Below are positions 9,574 through 21,693 of a stretch of DNA of 64,000 nucleotides, in pieces; position 1 is the first letter of the stretch; every line of letters starts with the position of its first letter. The translations under genes were made by a program, and so were the position numbers. The notes beneath the pieces were generated by a model. It had not been told where the DNA came from. It did no database searches and saw nothing but the letters and a program-made list of their open reading frames with translations. This stretch comes from Trichaptum fuscoviolaceum (Eukaryota; Basidiomycota; Agaricomycetes; Hymenochaetales; Trichaptaceae): the NCBI GenBank assembly GCA_910574455.1, contig CAJSYZ010000004.1:496001-560000 (forward strand), written 5' to 3'.

Positions 9574-12150
9574 TTGGAGAAGAGACATGACTTACTCAAT
9601 CTCACTTCGCTTCAAATTCACAACCCTGTAAATCCTCAGCCCATCCAGCCATCCTTGTTTTCGAAGAGCAACGACAAAGACGCCCTAATCTTCTGTCATG
9701 CAACTTGCTATCTACACGGCTTCCATGACCCGAGCGACTACCACTGCTTGCACGAGTCTAGCAGACTAGTATGGCTTCATTCGAACTGGTGGTTTGGTGA
9801 TGAGGATACTGGGTGGCCAGGTTCAGGGACATGCCAGTGGTCGTTGCTAGTGAGTGAGGAGATTTAGGGTGGGCAGTCACTGCAGTCGTGTGAGAATTTT
9901 TGATTCAAGTTGCACACAACAGTCAACAGTTCAACTTCCTGACCGACGGCAATGTAGTCGTTATCGACAAAGCTCAGAACGAAAAAAAAAGCACACTTTG
10001 CAGTTCAATGCAACGCCCTCCATGCACTTTCTCTTCCTTCTTATAAAAGTCGTCTCCGACATCTTCATTCTCTCGCAGGCTGTCCGCACGGCATCGACCA
10101 AGGACAGGAAGCACAACGACATGCTATTGTCATCGGTTCAGCCCATGGCCTGCTTGCTCGTTCTCTGTTTAGATGACTATGACCAAGGCTGCTAATGCTC
10201 AACATGGGACAGCTCGTCATCTCACTAGTCGTCGGCTGTCGGTGCGCTCGAAGTTGGCGAGGATACCTGAAGGAATATTACATCGGGAATAGGTGGTATG
10301 TCCTTTGCAGATAGACTCGGAAGTAGTTATGCATCTAGCTCGCAGATGTTGTACACGTGTTAGGGAGGAGTTTCTTCGGTCGTGCGCCATCGCAGTCGCG
10401 TCGCTGCCTGAGGAGTCTCATGGGGAGGGGTTGGGGAACACCAGGTATTTCGTCGTCTTCTGTTGTTGTCTTTCTTTTGCTGACCGCGAATGAAGGGACG
10501 AAATACGAAGGCCTCCGCTTCCGCACTGCCATTCTCGACACCGTCAGCCTTATCGAAAAGTTCTTAGCTTCCATCTAGCCTTCGCGAAAAGTATCTGACC
10601 AAGATAATCCCGTCAAATACAGCCTCACGAGCCGTCGTCCCGTCCATGCCTCCGTTCTTACCGCACGTTCCATTAGCACGGAACCTCCGCCACATCGTAC
10701 CCCTCATCACCCTCTCCAAAACCTCTGTCACGCGCAACACGTACATCCTTGACACCGACATGCATGTTGCGACTATTTCCGATACAAATGACGACGTTCT
10801 TGACGAAGGAGAGGCGAACATGGATGGCCCGGAGGCTTACTTCCGGCGCTTTACGGCTGCGGTCGAGCTGGCGAAGTACTGCGTGCGAGAGATATCGGAG
10901 GTGGAGTTCGAAGACACGATGGAATCGGCGGGGTGTTGACGGGAATGTGAGTGTCCTGTTGTACTATTACCTTATAAGAATATGAACTCTTCAATGACAG
11001 TTTTGATACGTATACAGTGGCCCTCGATGGGCACCAAGCACAGTAATGGGCTGTTATCTCATGCTGGTCCATCCTTGCTTATCTTTCAAGACCTATGCTC
11101 TGGGCCTCGCATCCCTTCGTGAGCAACTATTCAGGGACTTTCCACTTCGACAACACCTTCTACTTGCTTAGCAGTAGCAGGAAACACCGTGCTGGTGCTT
11201 GGCGCGAGGATGAGAGTGCAGATGGGTGCGATAGAGCTGCGTTGGGTAGTCGCATGCATAGCAGAGTATTTTATCATACTATCCTCGCATGATCCGTCGT
11301 CTGCAGCTATTAGCGAACTGACGTAAATCATCTTGTTGCACGTCTTCACTCCAGCAGAGCGAGGCTGACAAGAGCGACGTGGTGTTCTTCCAGGAGTTTG
11401 AGGAACTTACGGGGCGAGTATGGGGTGTGCTGGATGAGGTAAGGGTTAATTCGTAAATTTCTCGTTCCAGTCGATCGCTGAAAGAGGCCTGTTCTTGTAG
11501 GTCTAAAAATATAGATCGAGACTCAGGAATAGAGCTTCTTTTGACCCCGTAAACGTTGCTGGAAAACAAGGTGTTCTGGGCTGGGGGGTATCAGACGATG
11601 TGCGTCTTTGAGTTAAAACATGGAACAAATGGTCGCTATTGTGCTGTGAAGCGAGCACTCTCACTCTTTGGCTTATCAGGCGTACACCAGGTTGGCATAA
11701 TAAATCTTGCGCTTGACGGGAACATCTGCTGATATCAGATAACAGGCAATCATCGAACTGGAAGCATCGGCCATCTCTCAGGCCTACACTCGTACACACT
11801 ATCCTAAGCGACTTCGTCGAGCAAACGTAGCTAGCTACGACGCGGGATCTGGTCGCCTTCTAGACGCACGCCAAGTTATGCGGGTAACGCGAGCATCTCA
11901 GAGCTCGCGAATCTGCGGGAGACGAGGTCGTGCCCAAGCGACACAGCGTCCTCGGTTCCCTCGAGCTACTGAGTACACTAACATCGCCATCCCCCTCAAG
12001 ACCTTCCTGCACCTGCTCTTGCTGATGCGTGTCTTACGGTACTCGGCATCTGCTTTGTCTCGAAATCTATGCACGCACTGTTTTACAGTGAGCAGCTTGT
12101 GCAAGAGGATGACTCAGAGGCTGTGCGTACTACTAGTATGGGCAGCTGTG
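9574..12150 (+). pseudogene. Coding-like but broken region of unknown origin
   Basis: Several plus-strand pieces read like protein exons: YEGLRFRTAILDTVSLIEKF near 10.51 kb, the acidic DTNDDVLDEGEANMDGPEAY near 10.8 kb, LREQLFRDFPLRQHLLL near 11.12 kb, and SEADKSDVVFFQEFEELTG near 11.36 kb. They lie in different frames with stops between, and I could not build a continuous spliced product. The family is not recognised. It could be a decayed gene or an unusual multi-exon one; confidence is low. Confidence 0.3.
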
Positions 12151-12274
12151 TGAGACGGCAAGGTGAATGCCTTCGACTGATTTCTTCAGTTCAAGTTGCC
12201 GAGAAGTTGTCCACTTCGGCCTCACTGGCAGGCTGTTGTGAATTACGTAATTAAGTAGCCTGAGGGAAACTTCT

Positions 12275-12450
12275 CCGTTAATTTTCTTCCGGTCCTTCTT
12301 CGTTCTCTCTCTTTCACTTGAGCTTCCATCTCAAAATCTACTTACTGATAATCAGAGCCTCTTTAGTGACTTATTCTTGACGAAATGACCTGCAAACACA
12401 CACGTTCAAGGTGCTTCCGGTCGTCGGCAACCTAGAGTGGTAGTATGCAA
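12275..12450 (+). repeat. Dispersed repeat, copy 2
   Basis: Direct-orientation match to 2862-3046, with scattered substitutions and small indels. It lies about 1.2 kb before the subtilase at 13.65 kb, whereas copy 1 lies about 1 kb after the subtilase relic. The two therefore do not form a simple collinear duplication. Confidence 0.75.
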
Positions 12451-13560
12451 GTTATCACTAACTTACATCTTGATCGTCGCAAGTTATGCATCTGATCAAG
12501 TAGACACTGGACAGTATATGAAAAGTATATAATCCGTCTTTGCCAACAAATAGGTTTGACACCCGCACCTCAGGTTGTCACTATGTGCTGTCTCAAATGC
12601 CTTCACATTGACTACAACTAGATGGCGTCGCCCAACGGCTTTAACTTGAAATCTCATACGCTCATATCTCTAGGTGTCTCGCTATTGATAGGACATGTTT
12701 CTCTCTTGCTCAACAAAGACGCGCGCGAGTGGGAGGGACGCAATCAAGGACCTGTCTCACTTTTGTAAGTATAAGATGTTGCTCATTGTCTATGCTTTGG
12801 CTAAACTCATAGATGGTGTAGGCATGCTCAGGTCACTCGGACAGTTAGGCACGGTGTCTTGGGCTTGCGCGCGATTCCGCGAAGAACTGAAGTGCACTTA
12901 TTTTCATCAAAAGACAGCTTGTCTAGAAAGTGACAATGCTGGAAGTAAGAAGCGAGTACTCAATATTCTCAAGAGTTTTTAAGTCCTTCGTCACTGTACA
13001 TGATTACAGCTCGATATCGCTGTCTACGGAGTCAACTCCCGCGCCTGCTATTGGAGATCTCGGCGTCGAAGTAATCTTACCCTATATTCCAAAGCGGGAT
13101 TAGCTCGATCCGACATAGCGGAATGTACATTGTCAGCTACGAGCCGACGAGCTCACCCGCGAGCGGAACGCCCTGCCACAACGTTTGGTCCGGGAAACGT
13201 TGTTCTCGCAGATCTTTACCAGGAAGGCATTCTTCTAAATTCCCTTATTGACTTCTTTCTGCGTTACCTATAGACAGTTACTAACATGGAAAAAGAAACC
13301 GAGGGACGTCAGAGTTGATTCTTGTTCTCAGAATGACAGTGAGCATTAATGACATATTCCGGAATTCACCAAGTTACTTCTCGGAGTGCGATGTCACAAG
13401 AGACGAGCAGAGCGGAATATGTCGGTGGCCGAAATACTGTGGACTCGGTATGTCGGTGGCCGACATGTCTTGGACTCAGTTCACGCAAGATCCCACAACA
13501 GCAATCCGACCACCGAGCTCTGCTGAGATATGTCCTCGCCAACGTCCTTTCCGAGATCTG
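12451..13560. other. No recognisable gene
   Basis: The 95-aa frame at 12695-12982 has no recognisable features. The repeated motif ATGTCGGTGGCCGA appears twice near 13421-13465, upstream of the subtilase. Nothing else could be supported. Confidence 0.35.
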
Positions 13561-13572
13561 TACACCTTATCA

Positions 13573-13580
13573 ATCTATAA
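13573..13580 (+). promoter_or_regulatory. TATA box of subtilase 1
   Basis: The sequence TCTATAAAACGCG lies about 80 bp before the ATG at 13653, a plausible core promoter position. It is conserved in the decayed copy at 1063. Confidence 0.6.
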
Positions 13581-13652
13581 AACGCGCAACTTTAAAATAT
13601 CAAAACCTATCTCCACCGACATACCTCTGCTTCGTAGAACCTTGCACGACAA

Positions 13653-15262
13653 ATGCTTTCTCGGGCGATATACGCTGTCGCCTTCCTTTCGGCGGGGGTG
13701 GCGTTTGCCGCTCCCTTCGAAGAGCACCCTGGTCGCCAGACTTCATACGTTGCACCCCTATACATCCCGTCCGCACCTGCGCATGACCTCATCAACAACT
13801 CCTACATAGTGATGTTTAAAAACGATGTCCCGCCCTCCGTCTTTGCCTCGCATCTCAACTTCCTGCAGCATGTCGGTCAAGCGTACCCCCTCCAAGACAC
13901 AGAGAAGGGCATTAATGTAGCGCATGTATATGATAGCAGCGTCCGCGCGCGGATATGCTGGCACATTTTCACAAGATGTACTGGAAATGATCCGCGAGCG
14001 ACCAGAGGTCGAATACGTTGAGCAGGACCAGCTCGCACATGCTGCAGACATCCAGCAAAACTCACCCTGGGTACGTGGTCAGCCGCTTAAACACCTTAAA
14101 AACCGTCTTGCTCACCTGGCACCTTACCCATCCTGTTGTGCCTTCTCGCTCCCAGGGTCTCGCACGCGTCAGTCATCGCAACCTACTCAAGAACACCGAC
14201 GTTCACTATAGTTACGAGCGTAACAGCGGTGCGGGAGTTATGGTCTACGTCATCGACACCGGCGTCTACGTCCAACACAGACAGTTTTACGGGCGCGCAC
14301 GTTGGGCGATGAACTTCGTGCCCGGTACACCCAACCGCGACGAGTCAGGGCACGGGACACACGTCGCGGGGACCATCGCTTCTTGGCAGTATGGCGTAGC
14401 GAAGGCTGCCGAGATCACCGCTCTCAAGGTTCTCGGCGGACCGAAGGGCACCGGGTCCAACGCCGGCATCATCTCGGCCATCGGATGGGCAGTCAAGGAC
14501 GCACAACGCCTCGCGCAGCAGCAGCCACAGCGGCACAAGGGCGCGGTGATCAACATGAGCCTAACTTCCGCCCGCTCACGGGCGTTGGACGATGCGGCGA
14601 ACAAGGCTGTCACTGCGGGCGTGAGCGTCGCCGCTGCTGCGGGTAATGATAACGTTGATGCTTGCAACTCGTCCCCCGCGGCGGCGGCGCTGACTATTTC
14701 AGTGGGAGCGACCACAATCGCTGATGAGAAGGCAAGCTTCAGCAACTGGGGGCGGTGTGTCGACATACTTGGCCCAGGCAACCAGATCCTGAGTACGGCG
14801 CACTCGGGCCCGGATGCCACGGCCTGGATGTCTGGCACGAGTATGGCGACACCCCACGTTGCGGGTCTCCTTGCGTACTTCCTCTCGATCTACCCGCATT
14901 GGTCGTTTAATCCCCGGGTAGCCGCCCTCGATCGCGAGGTGGATATCCTTCCTTTGTACGACTCCAAACTTCTATCCGCGTACACAGCAGCATATGAAGC
15001 ACTTCCTGGCTTCCTCTCCAGCGTCCTCCCTCCGCACGGGCAAGATGTGGCAACACATGCAACGAATGTAGCGCCTACCGTCTCTCCAGACAAGCTTAGG
15101 CGTGCAGTGATTGCTCTCGCGTCACGAAACAAGATCGTCGCCAGGACACTTCCAGCGGGAACACCCAACCTTTTGATCTACAACAACATGACACATACAC
15201 ATTTGCAGGACGAATTCGACAGCACGTATGACGTAGAGAAGAACTTCTGGGAGAGCTTGTAG
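13653..15262 (+). pseudogene. Proteinase K-like subtilase (S8A) with a one-base frameshift
   Basis: Exon 1 is 13653-14070, the intron 14071-14155 (GTACGT...CCCAG) and exon 2 14156-15262. The product would be a secreted serine protease of about 507 aa: a signal peptide (MLSRAIYAVAFLSAGVAFA), an I9-type propeptide (NNSYIVMFKND through VEYVEQDQ), then a peptidase domain with catalytic Asp in VIDTGV, His in HGTHVAG, oxyanion Asn in AAGND and Ser in GTSMATPHVAG. Exon 1 contains one extra base at about 13942-13946 (GTCCGCGCG), which throws the propeptide out of frame. The exon length of 418 nt confirms this. Splice sites and all catalytic residues are kept, so the break is recent, or it is a base-calling error. 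Compared with the 20.2-kb gene, the C-terminus has about 45 extra residues after YPHWSFNP. Confidence 0.8.
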
Positions 15263-16659
15263 GCGACAGCGGGAATTATGATGATGCCCCGAAAGCCCGG
15301 GACGGATTGAAGAATAGTCGGAAATTTCCTGATAGTTATCTTTGTTAAGCCACAATTTGATGATGTCAGCTGAATGAACGTACGCACCCGCATAGTATCG
15401 GCGTATGATCGTCAGCCTCCCATGATATGTACAGTGCAGGCGGTGCCTCGGTGCCTTTCTATTGACTCTGGGTGGGATTTGAAACGAAATGATGCCTATC
15501 GTTCGAGTTTCGACTTCTGCCAGGCATTCCCAATCTCATCGAGGATAAATAGTTTCAGACCAACGCAATATGCTTCACAGGTTGAACTTCGGGCTGGTCC
15601 CTGGCTCAAAAAAGAGATGATAGGCAGATTGCAAGCCTGCAGCATCAGTCAGCCTTCCTACGCCATCTGTAACCTCTGGGACTTCAGAGGCAAAGTCTTC
15701 ACGAGAGCATAGCCTAACAAATGTAGTCGATGATTATAAGTCACAGTACAGTATCACGGCAATGCAACTCACCTCGCGAGAGCACTATTGCCTTGTCCGC
15801 ATCCGTAGAAAACCCCACGCGCTCCCAAATCCTGGTCTAACTCTCTGACTCTACTTTATTACCACCTAACCCAGAGCCGATATTCCTTGCTTCACGCCCA
15901 CTCGTCGGATAAGATACCGTTTCCGTCGTACATGTTGTCCGGGTGAATCCAAAGTCCTTCATTCAAGATCAAGATATCAACGCCAGTGGCAGCAGGGTAT
16001 TCCATGAGGTTATTCAAATGCTCACTTAGTTAAACAGCAGATAGGTAATAAACGTTATAGACTTCGTATATCGTGGCAGAGGTCGAGATACCACAGACAG
16101 GCTGAATCAGGAATGTCGTAAAACTTCAGGGCAGGCTCGCTTTATTGCCTAAAACAGCCGCGGCTTCAGGCTCGAACTGCTCCGAGTCGCTTACTTCTTT
16201 TGCATGCCATCATATCACCGCCATTCCAAACTTGAAAGCGAAAATGTGCCTGCTTCTCTAGACATGGCTAAGGTACAGGACGTACCCTTGATATCTATCA
16301 ACTACGTATTGAACAATATCTAACGTGACCGTCTCTGCCGTGAGTCTGCCATGACCATCGCATTCGACTCGGAGGTTTTTGAGGAGACGACATAAGAAAC
16401 TACTTACCTCTAAAGCACTGGTAGAGGATCTGAAAGATATCACTGCTTATCTTTGAAACTACTTCATGATCTTGGAAATTTGCCATCGTCCAAACAAACC
16501 CACTCTATTGCGCGTTAAAGAACGCTTCTATTTGTTCTAAAATTAACGCTGAGTTCCCACTGTAATTCAGATCTTCAGCTTATCTCTCACTCTTACTCCT
16601 GTCGACATACTCCGACTCTTGTACGACTCATTGTGTTTAATCTGCCTCAGGCTGGAAAC
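15263..16659. other. No complete gene; possible small subtilase remnant
   Basis: A minus-strand frame ending at 15892 reads ATGVDILILNEGLWIHPDN, which resembles the region around the catalytic Asp of subtilases. No other catalytic block was found nearby. The rest has no recognisable coding sequence. Confidence 0.3.
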
Positions 16660-17901
16660 ATGCCACTGTTTGCGACCGTTAACTGCGATATGGGCGAGGT
16701 TAGTGTGGCATGCCCCGACTTGGCTCTGAAAACTGACATCGAAGTTAGGGTTATTCCTTGTACAAAATGGTGACATACTGCTACTCTCTATCGCGAATGA
16801 GCTTTAACCAGCTTGTAGGGAGACGATGAGTCTCTTATGAAAACAATCCATCTTGCGAACGTTGCGTGTGGATTCCATGCGTCGTGCGTGCCCCGCATTC
16901 CTCACTCGTTACTCATTGACTAACTCACTGATTAAGAGACTTCATGATAATGGACAAGACTGTGTTACTTGCCAAGGAGAATAATGTGCTAGTTGGCGCG
17001 CATCCTTCCTTGCCAGACCACCAGGGATTCGGAAGGCGTGAGATGGCCATCGAACCAGTCAGCATATCATCATACAGTTTCTCGCGCAAGTAAATAAACT
17101 GGGCTGATTACTTCTAACACAAGGATGAGCTTGCGTCGTGCTTCATCTACCAGGTCGGGGCTCTCTCTGGATTCTTGCACAAACATGCGATGCAGATGAA
17201 TCATGTATGTATATTATCAGCACTCCTATCTGATCTGATCAAACTCGCTTAATCCACAGCTCAAACCTCATGGAGCCGTCTACGGGCAAACTGCACGATC
17301 CCTCGACCTTGCCCGAGCAGTTGTAGGCGTTGCTAAGACATTCAACATTGCGTTCATGGGTCTTGCGGGGACGTGTCACCAGACTGCAGCTGAGGAGATG
17401 GAAGTTAAGTTCATCGCTGGTGGGTCGCAGAATTTTGGCACAAGTGAAATGATGTCAATAGTTCACTAAATAGAATGGTTCGCGGATATGCAATACAGCC
17501 CGGAGGGCAAGCTGCTAATCACCAAGTGCGTGTTCTAAATTGATATTCGCTTACCTCTAGATATCACTTAATTTATTGCAAGGAAACACGACCCCGTACC
17601 TCTCGAAGAAGTTGAAACCCGAGTATGTTGTCTCCTTATCAAATAGACTCATCTTCTTCAATGCATAAATATAGGTCAAAAAGATGCTGAATGAAGGTCT
17701 TGTTACAACGCTCAGTGGCACTCTTCCCATTGGCGATGGTGTTACTGAAGTGTCAATCTGTGTTCACTCTGACACACCGGTTCGTGTCAATTCATTTCCG
17801 TTTTACATATCTATAACCCCTTATGGGCATTGCAGGGTTCTGTCGAGATAGCTCAGACTGTGAAGCGTCTGGTAGACGAAAGCAACGCGAAGGGTCTCTA
17901 A
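16660..17901 (+). CDS. LamB/YcsF family protein (5-oxoprolinase subunit A-like)
   Basis: Nine exons join in frame to 242 aa: 16660-16698, 16819-16883, 16937-17057, 17124-17204, 17260-17419, 17474-17525, 17583-17622, 17675-17779 and 17836-17901. Family hallmarks appear in order: VNCDMGE at the N-terminus, [36 protein letters not shown] and a C-terminal [11 protein letters not shown]. The family's bacterial member PxpA works with PxpB and PxpC to cleave 5-oxoproline to glutamate using ATP. No PxpB or PxpC partner is visible in this window. Length is normal for the family, and no break was found. The intron after exon 3 has the weaker donor GTCAGC, but it gives the expected alignment. The gene ends about 350 bp from the end of the convergent PPX1-like gene. 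Confidence 0.9.
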
Positions 17902-18252
17902 GTCATGCTATATCAGTCCAGAGGCCAGAGACGAATGACTAGAATTTAAGCTGAAACCCTTTCGCTTGTGTGGTAAATTACTTGGGTTCAGTCGCATCCG
18001 AATCATACAGTATGTGTTACCTATGTGTGTCATCGGTTTCATTCTTTCCTTGAGGTGTAATCTATCCTTTCACGCCCTGTGCGATGCATCGCTCCAGCGA
18101 ACGATATAGGTCCTTATTATACATGGAGGCTTTGAACCAATGTGTACTATACATATAAGTCTTTGTCAACTGCGGGGAAATATATTTTCAGATATTGAGC
18201 ACAGGAGTACACGGGGAAAATGTCTAATCAAGTGGTAACGATAGAGGATTAA

Positions 18253-19764
18253 TTAAAAGTTTTTTTTAGATGAGGAATGATATGGTAGATACGACCAAAA
18301 CCAGGCCTTTATCATACTGTACCACTCGTATAGTGCACACGGGCGGTTACTCCCGACGCATGCATCTGGCACTACCGACTCCTCTTCAAAGATGTGCTTG
18401 ACAAGCGGTGCAATCGCTTTACGAGACTTCGTGTTATCACCTTGCTCATATGCGCGGGCTCTCCTCTCACCAACACCCCCTCCAGGCACTGAGTCGCCTG
18501 TAAACTCCTCAAATGGTCTTTGGTCGAATCCAAACTCCGTGGCGCTGTCAATCCCGGCCCACAGACGCCCCTCCAGCCCGCCGGTATCTGGTTCCCGCAC
18601 AACGAACATGATTTGTCGTCTTTTTCCGTCAATCTCTATCACCGATGTGAACCTCGTACGCGTAGAGAAGCTCGTGAGGATACCTAGCACGTCCAGTCCG
18701 TATTCATTTATAAACTCGTCGACCCCCTTCCAGAACTCCGATGCATCTCGAGAAAGCCATCGTTCCAGCGAAATTGGGGCAGACGCGAGTCCAACGATGA
18801 TGTCTCTGTGCTTATATTTACCGTAGTAGAGAAAGGAATACTGTTTATAGTCCCGTCGTAGGATCTCGTTGGTTGTTAGATGATCTACTGACGCCTTTTT
18901 TTCCGATAGCTCACGAGTGATCATTTTTACCGGATGTCTCGTAGCCAGCGCACCGCCTGAAATTGTGGAGAACGCGAACTCTCTTGAGTCCATAAGGGTG
19001 GATCGCGGAATCAGAAAGGCTGCAGCATCTTGGTCGGTCTCGACGGCCTTTCCCTCAATCTTGAGTCCACTTGTATCAATGAAGATTCCACACAGGAGCA
19101 GAGTCGCGAGTTCGGGGGGTACTTTGGTGTCTATGCCCGTCGTCTTGACTATATATAAAGTGACCAGCGATGTACAACTTCCGGTAGGAACTTGAATAAT
19201 TCTCGGATTGGCACTTTCAATGTAGAGCCCTTCGTCCTCATGGTGGTCAATCACGGCAACGACGGTAGCGGTGGGGTTGTCTTCCGTGAATCTTGCGCCA
19301 AGCCGGTTATGGTCGACGAGTGCGAATTTATTCGAAGGAAACCGTGATGATGGAGAGGAAATTGGTATGTCGTCTATGCAGAGTAGCTCTTCTAGTTCAG
19401 GTGTGAATGATGCCAGCGAAAGTGTATAGAGGTTCTCTGGGCGTAGTTTCAAGTCCCTACGGGGAGTTTGGATCATCGCGACACAAGGTTTATTAAGGGT
19501 CTTCGAAACGAACCAAGCGTAGGCAATGGCAGAAGATATTGAATCAAGATCTTTAGATAACATTTGAGTGAAGTATCGCTCGCAGACCTAAGACTGTTAC
19601 ATACCTCCAGCCTCATTACCCATGACAACTATCCATTCGTCCGCCCTTCCAGACTTCACAGCAGATAGGTACTGTCGTTTGACATCCAGAAGGATACTGG
19701 AAAATATTAAGTCCGGCTTGTCTGACGAAGTTGCCGTCGAAGGAAGCTTGTCTTCAGAATGCAT
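18253..19764 (-). CDS. PPX1: Exopolyphosphatase, DHH phosphoesterase family (PPX1-like)
   Basis: Two exons: 19605-19764 and 18253-19550, with a 54-bp intron (19551-19604), giving 485 aa. The start ATG at 19764 opens the frame leading to SGRADEWIVVMGNEAG, and the join creates the conserved GDLDSISSA. DHH-family metal-binding motifs follow in order: DLDS, ALVDHN, VIDHHEDE and LLLCGIFIDTSGLK. A DHHA2 domain fills the C-terminal half, ending in a basic and aromatic tail. Yeast Ppx1 removes terminal phosphate from polyphosphate in the cytosol. An inorganic pyrophosphatase or other DHH-DHHA2 activity cannot be excluded by eye. The longest frame alone would miss the first 53 residues and begin inside the intron. 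Confidence 0.9.
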
Positions 19765-20214
19765 GATAGTAGGCGGTCTGGGGGAAGGAGACTACCAGGA
19801 GTAAGAAACGGACAGTGGTCTTGTAACACCTCGAACATGAGATAAGGTAAAATCTCACAACCCGTTGTGATGCCTTTCATTCGACCATGAGCCGAAATTG
19901 GAGTTGAGCTTTGGCTACTTTAGTAAAGCGGATGAGGGCGGCGAAGTTTGATAACAAGAATTGTGGAGGGGAGGAAAGCAATAAATACCTCCATTCAGTC
20001 TAAGACATCAAGTGCAGTACTCACGTTGTTCATTATCAGCGGCTAGCAACACAGGCGCTACAGAATGTACTTGTTACCCGGCGACAATCGCCCAGTTAGT
20101 TTATGAATACATGTACATCATTAATTACTACGCAAAAAACAGAATTTTAGATGATACAAATGACCATAGTGTAGAAGATAAGAACGCACTTTAAACCGGT
20201 GGAATGAGGGTAGT
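19765..20214. other. Intergenic, nothing recognised
   Basis: This lies between the PPX1-like start and the subtilase 2 stop. It presumably contains the PPX1 promoter, but no clear TATA motif was identified. Confidence 0.4.
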
Positions 20215-21693
20215 TCATGCATCAACATCAAGCACCAACTGATGTGAAATGATGTTCTCCGGTTCGTTCAATGCAGAGATCCTGTGGGTGAAGTTGTTGT
20301 AGATCACCAGGTTCGGCGTGTTCGAAGGCAAGCCAGAGATTTGTCCGTCTGAAGCAAGAGATAAGAGAGCTTTTTTGAGGCTCTGGGGCGTCATTCCGGT
20401 AGCCTTTGCATAGAGTGGACTGGGATTCTTTGATGCGTGATTAACATCATCTTCAAAGTCGAACGGATTGAAGGACCAGTGGGGATATATAGAGAGGAAA
20501 TACGCAACGAGTCCCGCAACGTGCGGCGATGACATACTCGTCCCAGAGAGCGAAGTTGTCGCATCATTCCTCCCTATCCAAGTACTTAAAATATCTGTCC
20601 CGGGCGCGAAGACGTCAACACAAGGTCCCCAGTTACTGAATTCTGCCATGCCGTCCTCAATTGTACTCGCGCCGACGGTGATAACCAGCTCTGCGGCAGC
20701 AGGCGACTGACTGCAGGCATCTTTCTTGTCGTTTCCCGCACTAACGACAACGTGGGCCCCTGCGCGCACAGCGTTGTTCGCCGCGTCGTCCATTGCCCTC
20801 GACCGGCCTCCTCCGAGGCTCATATTGATTACAGCGCCCTTGAACGTATCAGGGTTCCCGCGTGCGTACTCTATAGCATCGTTCACGGCCCACTCGATGC
20901 CTTTGATGACTATGCTCGTGTCTCCAGGAACACCGGTACCAAAGATCTTGACCGCGCGGACTATCGCGTTCTTCGCGACCCCGTACGTGGACGACGCAAT
21001 GGTACCCGCTACGTGGGTACCGTGCCCTTCGTAGTCGACGAAGCCTTCATCTGGGAAAAACGTGCCCCCCCATTGAGCGCGCCCTTGGAAGTCGATATGG
21101 TCCGTCTGTATGCCAGTGTCGAGCACGTAGACAATGGTGCCAGAACCACCATAACTTTCATACGCGTAGTGAAAATCGCTCTCAGAAAGCCGGTACTTGT
21201 GGCTTAGACGTGCAAGACCCTAGAGAATGAAATCATACGACGTTAGAGTCTGGTTACAATATAACACATAGAGACGTACCCAAGGGGAGTTCATCTGTAC
21301 ATTGTCAGGTTGAACGACTTGATTTTGTTCAACGTACTTCACCTCCGGGCGGCGTCGGATCAGCTTGATGACGTCCTCGGAGAACTTCCCGGAATAGCCC
21401 TTGGCCACAATGCTGTCGTACACCTGAGAAATGCCGACGCCAGAACCTTCTTCCTGAAGCGGATTTGCCTCATTGGCAAGGTCAAGAAACCTGAGGTGAG
21501 AGGAAAAAGCTGAAGATAGGACATCGTCTTTCAGCATTACGATGTAAGAATTATTGAAAAGGTCATGGCTGGAGACAGGTGGAACGTAAAGTGGTGCGAT
21601 TGCGTCGGATGAACTATAAAGAGGAGTCCCAGAAGCAGGATTCAAGAGGAAGGTGATCAATAGCGTTGGTGACAAGACGTTGCGCAACACCAT
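20215..21693 (-). CDS. Proteinase K-like subtilase (S8A), intact
   Basis: Two exons, 21280-21693 and 20215-21219, with a 60-bp intron (21220-21279, GTACGT...CTAG) after the codons for NSPW. This is the same intron position as in the 13.65-kb subtilase. The product is 472 aa. A signal peptide (MVLRNVLSPTLLITFLL) is followed by an I9 propeptide (NNSYIVMLKDD to VKYVEQNQ) and the peptidase domain: Asp in VLDTGI, His in HGTHVAG, Asn in SAGND and Ser in GTSMSSPHVAG. It is a secreted or vacuolar endopeptidase of the cerevisin/proteinase K group. An in-frame Met 15 codons upstream is possible, but the chosen start gives a cleaner signal peptide. It is paralogous to the frameshifted gene, with a shorter C-terminus. 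Confidence 0.9.

Noticed and set aside
13315..13809. 164-aa and 145-aa frames upstream of subtilase 1
   Set aside because: They overlap the subtilase promoter and leader in wrong frames, and show no motif.
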